Positions 60,173 through 64,000 of a stretch of DNA of 64,000 nt are shown piece by piece (position 1 is the stretch's first letter; each line of letters opens with the position of its first letter). The translations under genes were made by a program, and so were the position numbers. The stretch is from Thorsellia anophelis DSM 18579 (GTDB lineage: Bacteria > Pseudomonadota > Gammaproteobacteria > Enterobacterales > Thorselliaceae). Where the stretch lies: positions 123,675 to 187,674 of the forward strand of contig NZ_FOHV01000002.1 in assembly GCF_900111395.1 (NCBI RefSeq). The letters run 5' to 3'. The notes under the pieces were generated by a model. That model worked only from the letters and a program-made list of their open reading frames with translations. It was not told the origin of the DNA and made no database searches.

Positions 60173-61075
60173 TTAAAAAACATCATTTAGCATGAATCCT
60201 AAACCAACACGAGTTTGTTTGTGATCATAATCAATTAATGATTCCCCATAACCAGAATAGACTTGGGTATAAAACCTAACATGGTTAGTGATTGGATAGC
60301 TCCAGCCAAGTTCAGCACCACCATAGCCACTATTCCAGTTATAACCGCCTTTTGCACTAAAAGTGCTTTCACCTAGCTTATAGGCTATTTTGAGTCTATA
60401 GTGGCCAAGGTAGTCAGTAATATTCGGATTATCATCATTACTATCACTTTCTGGTACACGCCACCAAGGTTTTAAGTCTACTTGAAAATTACCATTTTGA
60501 GCCATCATTCTTGCATAAAGACGATTCCAGCTTCGTGAGGTTGGTTCAGCTTTACCATTCGATTGATGATTAAAACCTAATTCAAGCTCTCTTAGTACCC
60601 AATCACCAAATTGATAATCTGTTTCCCAACCTAGAAAAACCTGCGGCTCGTAATTAGATTCTCTAAATGGAGCTGATTCAGACATGTTAAAAGATTGCCA
60701 CCAAGAGGTTTGTGTATAAGAAAATCCTAATAATGAGTTTTCGCTTACTATACCACGCCAGATAGGAAACCCTAAACTTACTTGAAATTTAGCTTCTTGC
60801 TTATCTGCATTATCAGCCCATTCATACTCAGAAATAGAATATGAATTAAGATTAGACGTATGTGTAAATAATAAATAATTTGTATCATATGGATAGAGCA
60901 GAAAAGGGCGTTCATAATCACGCATCATTTCAGAAATGACACTTCCTCGAGTGGGAGGTGTTTGGTTGGCGATTAGAGATGAACTTATGCCCATAAGTGA
61001 TAGAGTTATAAGCACACCTAAAGGTGATATCATTAATTTTTTTTGTGATACTTGAGATGAAAGCGTAATCTTCAT
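60173..61075 (-). CDS. pldA: Outer membrane phospholipase A1
   Basis: Calcium-dependent phospholipase of 300 aa, a 12-stranded barrel that dimerises when the outer membrane is disturbed. The active site FNHQSNGKAEPTSRSWNR has the catalytic His and Ser as in E. coli OMPLA. The N-terminal signal peptide is long (core VLITLSLMGISSSLIA, about residues 21-36). The chain ends in a barrel strand with terminal Phe (GLGFMLNDVF). Confidence 0.94.
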   Translation of the reverse strand: MKITLSSQVSQKKLMISPLGVLITLSLMGISSSLIANQTPPTRGSVISEMMRDYERPFLLYPYDTNYLLFTHTSNLNSYSISEYEWADNADKQEAKFQVSLGFPIWRGIVSENSLLGFSYTQTSWWQSFNMSESAPFRESNYEPQVFLGWETDYQFGDWVLRELELGFNHQSNGKAEPTSRSWNRLYARMMAQNGNFQVDLKPWWRVPESDSNDDNPNITDYLGHYRLKIAYKLGESTFSAKGGYNWNSGYGGAELGWSYPITNHVRFYTQVYSGYGESLIDYDHKQTRVGLGFMLNDVF

Positions 61076-61130
61076 TTTTTTACCTTTGTGTGATTTAGGT
61101 GAGTGATTCTATAGCGCGTTTATTTCAGTT

Positions 61131-61160
61131 ATTAACATACCTAGGATTAACATACCTAGG
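61131..61160. repeat. Two tandem copies of a 15-bp unit
   Basis: ATTAACATACCTAGG occurs twice in a row (61131-61145, 61146-61160) between pldA and darP. CCTAGG is itself a palindrome. It is probably a local slippage duplication, though it lies in the pldA promoter region. Confidence 0.7.
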
Positions 61161-61242
61161 ATTTATTCTGTATATTGTAGCAAAAACGACTAATGTTATC
61201 TAAACGTGTTTGGGTTAAAATATAAATTAACCTGTTTTGCCA

Positions 61243-61264
61243 AGCTAACTAGAATTAGTTAGCT
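61243..61264. terminator. Palindromic hairpin after darP
   Basis: AGCTAACTA (61243-61251) and TAGTTAGCT (61256-61264) form a perfect 9-bp stem with a 4-nt loop, 14 bp after the darP stop. No T-run follows on the minus strand, so it may be only a weak terminator. Confidence 0.45.
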
Positions 61265-61278
61265 ATATTTATCTGCCT

Positions 61279-61887
61279 TTAATTTACTAATTCTTTTAAG
61301 TATTGATAAATTAATCTAGATGATTTAGGTGGTTTATTGGCAGCTTGTTCTTTTTGTGCATTTCGGACTAACGCTCGTAGATGTTGTCTATCAGCATCAG
61401 GATACTGGTTCATTACTAGTTCAAGCGCATCTTCCTTACCAGTTAATAAGGCATCTCTCATCGCCTCAAGTTTATGAAGTAATACGACGCTTTGGTTGTG
61501 ACGATTTTTTAATTTATCTAACGCTTGGATAATCGGTTCTACCTCAATATGGCGAAGCATCTTTCCGATAAGTTGTAACTGTCTGCGTCGACCTTCTTTT
61601 TTTATTTTAGTTGCAAGGATGATTGCATTTTTAAGTTGTTCCTCAAGAGGGATATAAGCTAATTCTGTTGGACTTAAATTAACTAACTCAAGGCCTAATT
61701 TTTTTAGATCTTCAGCGTCACGTTTAATTTCACTTTTACTGACCCAAATAATTTCATCAGGCTCGGGAGGAGGTGCGAGTATTGCATCATCGATACCATA
61801 ATCAGCTAAAGACGGAACATTGCGGTTAGAATTTTCATTTTCCTCATTCTGTTGTGTATCGTTTGTATCTGGAATGTATTGTTTCAT
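61279..61887 (-). CDS. darP: DarP (YjgA), dual-action ribosomal maturation protein
   Basis: Protein of 202 aa that binds pre-50S particles and promotes late assembly. [41 protein letters not shown] and [19 protein letters not shown] match E. coli YjgA. ATG 61887 ([10 protein letters not shown]) is preferred over the longer frame from 61953. The acidic Asn-rich N terminus is about 20 residues longer than in E. coli. It is divergent from pmbA, as in E. coli. Confidence 0.93.
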   Translation of the reverse strand: MKQYIPDTNDTQQNEENENSNRNVPSLADYGIDDAILAPPPEPDEIIWVSKSEIKRDAEDLKKLGLELVNLSPTELAYIPLEEQLKNAIILATKIKKEGRRRQLQLIGKMLRHIEVEPIIQALDKLKNRHNQSVVLLHKLEAMRDALLTGKEDALELVMNQYPDADRQHLRALVRNAQKEQAANKPPKSSRLIYQYLKELVN

Positions 61888-61953
61888 ATTGTGTACTTTA
61901 TATAGTTGCCTAATATAGGCTGGATATTTTAGCATTTTTAATGCCATGCTCAT

Positions 61954-62668
61954 ATACAGCGCTGCTTTCGCGTTTTTATTTTAATGTCTTGCATATTTAA
62001 GATAAATAACAGCCATATCTAAGTTTTGTAAGACTCTACTTGTATAGACTAGCAGAAATGAGGAAGTTTTTTTATCTTTTTTTAAACATATTTCTAATGA
62101 GCAGATGGTGTATTTGTAGTGAGTAATGATTATCATCATTCCGATAAAGTTTTGGGTATTGACTAAAAATATAGTTTAGTTAAATACTGTATTTTAAAAT
62201 CTAATTAATTTGGGGTATTTTTAATAGCTTTGCATTTTTAGTGTTGTGTGTTTCAGTTTTCATCTATGTTAACAGAAGTATCAATGATATAATTTAGTGA
62301 TGTTTTTGATACTTTATGTTTAACGTGTATCAGCCTGAATTATTGCTAAACAATAGCACATCAGCACATCTATTAAGTTTGCTTATTAATTGCATTAAAG
62401 ATAGCGTAAGTTAAAATACAGATGTAAAAAATATATGAAACTATCTCATTGTTAGCAATTTTTAGTGGTTGTAAGTCTATTTTGTTAACTTTTTATGCTC
62501 ATATAAACTGCATTAATTTAGCTTGAATGAATAAGGGATGGGTTAAGGTTTTGATTTTATATTAAATTATTTAAATGTGCCCTTGTTGGTTAAATTAACC
62601 CAAAACCTAGATAACGCAGAGTAAACCAAGATATGATATTCAATCACCACACTTATTAAGGAAATCTC
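61954..62668. other. darP/pmbA divergent intergenic region
   Basis: About 700 bp, AT-rich, unusually long for this gene pair. It holds the Fur-like box at 62122-62140 and a promoter-like pair TTGACT (62159-62164) with AATACT (62183-62188) on the plus strand. No coding frame was found after it, and no U-tract terminator that would define a small RNA. AAGGAAA precedes pmbA. Confidence 0.45.
62122..62140. promoter_or_regulatory. Fur-box candidate
   Basis: The 19-mer AGTAATGATTATCATCATT matches GATAATGATAATCATTATC at 14 positions. It lies 20 bp before a promoter-like TTGACT/AATACT pair, but no iron-related gene is adjacent. Confidence 0.45.
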
Positions 62669-64000
62669 ATGGCAGAGCAATACATCAACAGTATAGATAA
62701 TATTAAACAAGATGTAGAGATTGAAAAAAAACAGTTAGAAAATGCAGTTGCTTTAGCACTTGAACTTGCTGCAATTGATTCGACTAGTGCGGAAGTTGCT
62801 ATCACAAAAAGTACAGGCATAAGTGTATCTACTCGATTAGGTGAAGTTGAAACACTTGAGTTTAATAGTGATGGTGCGCTCGGAATTACAGTGTATTGTG
62901 GGCATAAAAAAGGGAGTGCGTCATCGACTGATTTACGTCCAGAAGCAATACGTTCTACTGTACAAGCCGCGATTAATATTGCTAAATATAGTTCAGAAGA
63001 TCCTTATGCAGGAATTGCTGATAAATCAGTTCTAGCATTTGAGACTCAAGATCTTGATCTTTTTCATCCTTGGGTTTTAGATGCTGAACAAGCTGTAGCA
63101 ATTGCTGCTGAAGCTGAAGAAACAGCTAGGCATGCTGACACTAAAATTATTAATAGCGAAGGCGGTAGTTTTAACAGCCATTATGGTATTAATGTGTATG
63201 GCAATTCTCACGGTATGCTGCAAAGTTATAGCTCAAGCAGGCATTCAATTTCATGTAGCGTACTTGCTATGGAAAATGAGAATATGGAGAGAGACTATGC
63301 TTATTCAATTGCTAGGAGATTTGAAAAATTATGTTCGGCTAGAGAAGTTGGCTTAGAATGTGCTAAAAGAACCCTTTCCAGGTTATCTCCTAGAATAATT
63401 AAAACCCAGCAAACCCCTGTTATTTTTACTGCGGAAGTTGCAACAGGATTGATAGGTCATTTAGTCGGTGCAATTAGTGGTAATAGCGTTTATAGGCAAT
63501 CAACTTTTTTGCTAGATGCCCTAGGGACGAAGATTATGCCAGAATGGTTGACCATATTTGAAAATCCTCATGTTTTAGAAGGGCTTGGTTCAAGTTACTT
63601 TGATAATGATGGCGTGAAAACCCAATCTCGTAATATTATTGATTCAGGTCATCTTGCAACTTGGTTACTTGGGACTTATTCTGCTCGTAAACTTGGGTTA
63701 GTCACAACAGGGCACGCAGGTGGAATTCATAACTGGTTTATCCAAGATAATAGGCACCCTCAAAATAATACAAATTTATCTGACTTAATTAACACTATGC
63801 ACACCGGTTTAGTGGTAACAGAATTAATGGGACAAGGTGTAAATGGCGTCACAGGTGACTATTCTAGAGGAGCAAGTGGATTTTGGGTAGAAAATGGGCA
63901 AATTCAATATCCAGTTAGTGAAATAACAATTGCTGGTAATTTAATGCAAATGTGGCAGCAAATTATTGCAATTGGTGGTGATATTGAAACTCGCTCTTCA
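62669..64000 (+). CDS. pmbA: PmbA/TldE, partner subunit of the TldD protease (3' end outside window)
   Basis: Forms the TldD/TldE heterodimer that digests unfolded peptides, matures microcin B17 and degrades the CcdA antitoxin. TldD carries the metal; TldE is the non-catalytic partner. 444 codons are present before the window ends, and E. coli PmbA has 450, so only a few residues are missing. [38 protein letters not shown] and GDIETRSS are typical. AAGGAAA precedes ATG 62669. It is divergent from darP, as in E. coli. Confidence 0.95.
   Translation, partial: MAEQYINSIDNIKQDVEIEKKQLENAVALALELAAIDSTSAEVAITKSTGISVSTRLGEVETLEFNSDGALGITVYCGHKKGSASSTDLRPEAIRSTVQAAINIAKYSSEDPYAGIADKSVLAFETQDLDLFHPWVLDAEQAVAIAAEAEETARHADTKIINSEGGSFNSHYGINVYGNSHGMLQSYSSSRHSISCSVLAMENENMERDYAYSIARRFEKLCSAREVGLECAKRTLSRLSPRIIKTQQTPVIFTAEVATGLIGHLVGAISGNSVYRQSTFLLDALGTKIMPEWLTIFENPHVLEGLGSSYFDNDGVKTQSRNIIDSGHLATWLLGTYSARKLGLVTTGHAGGIHNWFIQDNRHPQNNTNLSDLINTMHTGLVVTELMGQGVNGVTGDYSRGASGFWVENGQIQYPVSEITIAGNLMQMWQQIIAIGGDIETRSS

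Overview
The window is about 64 kb of AT-rich chromosome, roughly one third G+C by eye, from a gammaproteobacterium. RpoB, RpoC, GltX, RluD and the tmRNA are very close to the E. coli versions. The window also carries maoP, sfsB, arcZ, ygjR-ygjP and darP-pmbA, which belong to the Enterobacterales, Pasteurellales and Vibrionales side of the class. I saw only one Haemophilus-type uptake word, so a Pasteurellacean is unlikely. The low G+C, the trimeric autotransporter and the PTS content would suit an insect-gut Orbaceae-like organism, but that placement is inference.

Layout. 1-4000: a truncated sugar PTS EIIBC, its LacI-type repressor and an ABC exporter, all on the minus strand. 4010-4244: an internally deleted IS200/IS605 relic. 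4454-9941: envC, the small RNA arcZ with an FNR box, an orphan cellobiose-type EIIC with a CRP-like site, and a chemoreceptor. 10026-13722: glnA and typA, divergent. 14069-18835: a YadA-like trimeric autotransporter with an unrecognised exported partner. 18990-22058: hslR and mrcA. 22302-25535: smpB, rtcB2, prfH and ssrA. 26074-33298: yrbG, ompA, purL and rph. 33503-45649: maoP and the rplKAJL-rpoBC block, with a DUF1349 gene inserted between rplL and rpoB. 45904-46068: tRNA-Lys and tRNA-Val. 46602-50915: gltX, dapB, dgkA, mutM and pth. 50965-58301: glpD with GlpR and CRP sites, a short ygiF, yqjA, ygjR, ygjP, rluD, pgeF and sfsB. 58302-59082: an AT-rich stretch without genes. 59083-64000: ispB, pldA, darP and nearly all of pmbA.

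The most notable feature is the ribosome-rescue cluster. Both partners of trans-translation (smpB and ssrA) flank an rtcB2-prfH pair, the RNA ligase and release-factor-like protein associated with repair and rescue of ribosomes cut in the decoding centre. Stalled-ribosome rescue and damaged-ribosome repair therefore sit in one 3.2 kb island. Other points of interest are the DUF1349 gene inside the ribosomal-protein/RNA-polymerase block, the joining of the gltX-side tRNA operon to rplK without secE-nusG, a perfect FNR box in front of arcZ, and the unknown exported protein encoded directly after the autotransporter.

Most remaining genes are ordinary housekeeping genes. No CRISPR array, prophage or intact insertion sequence was seen.
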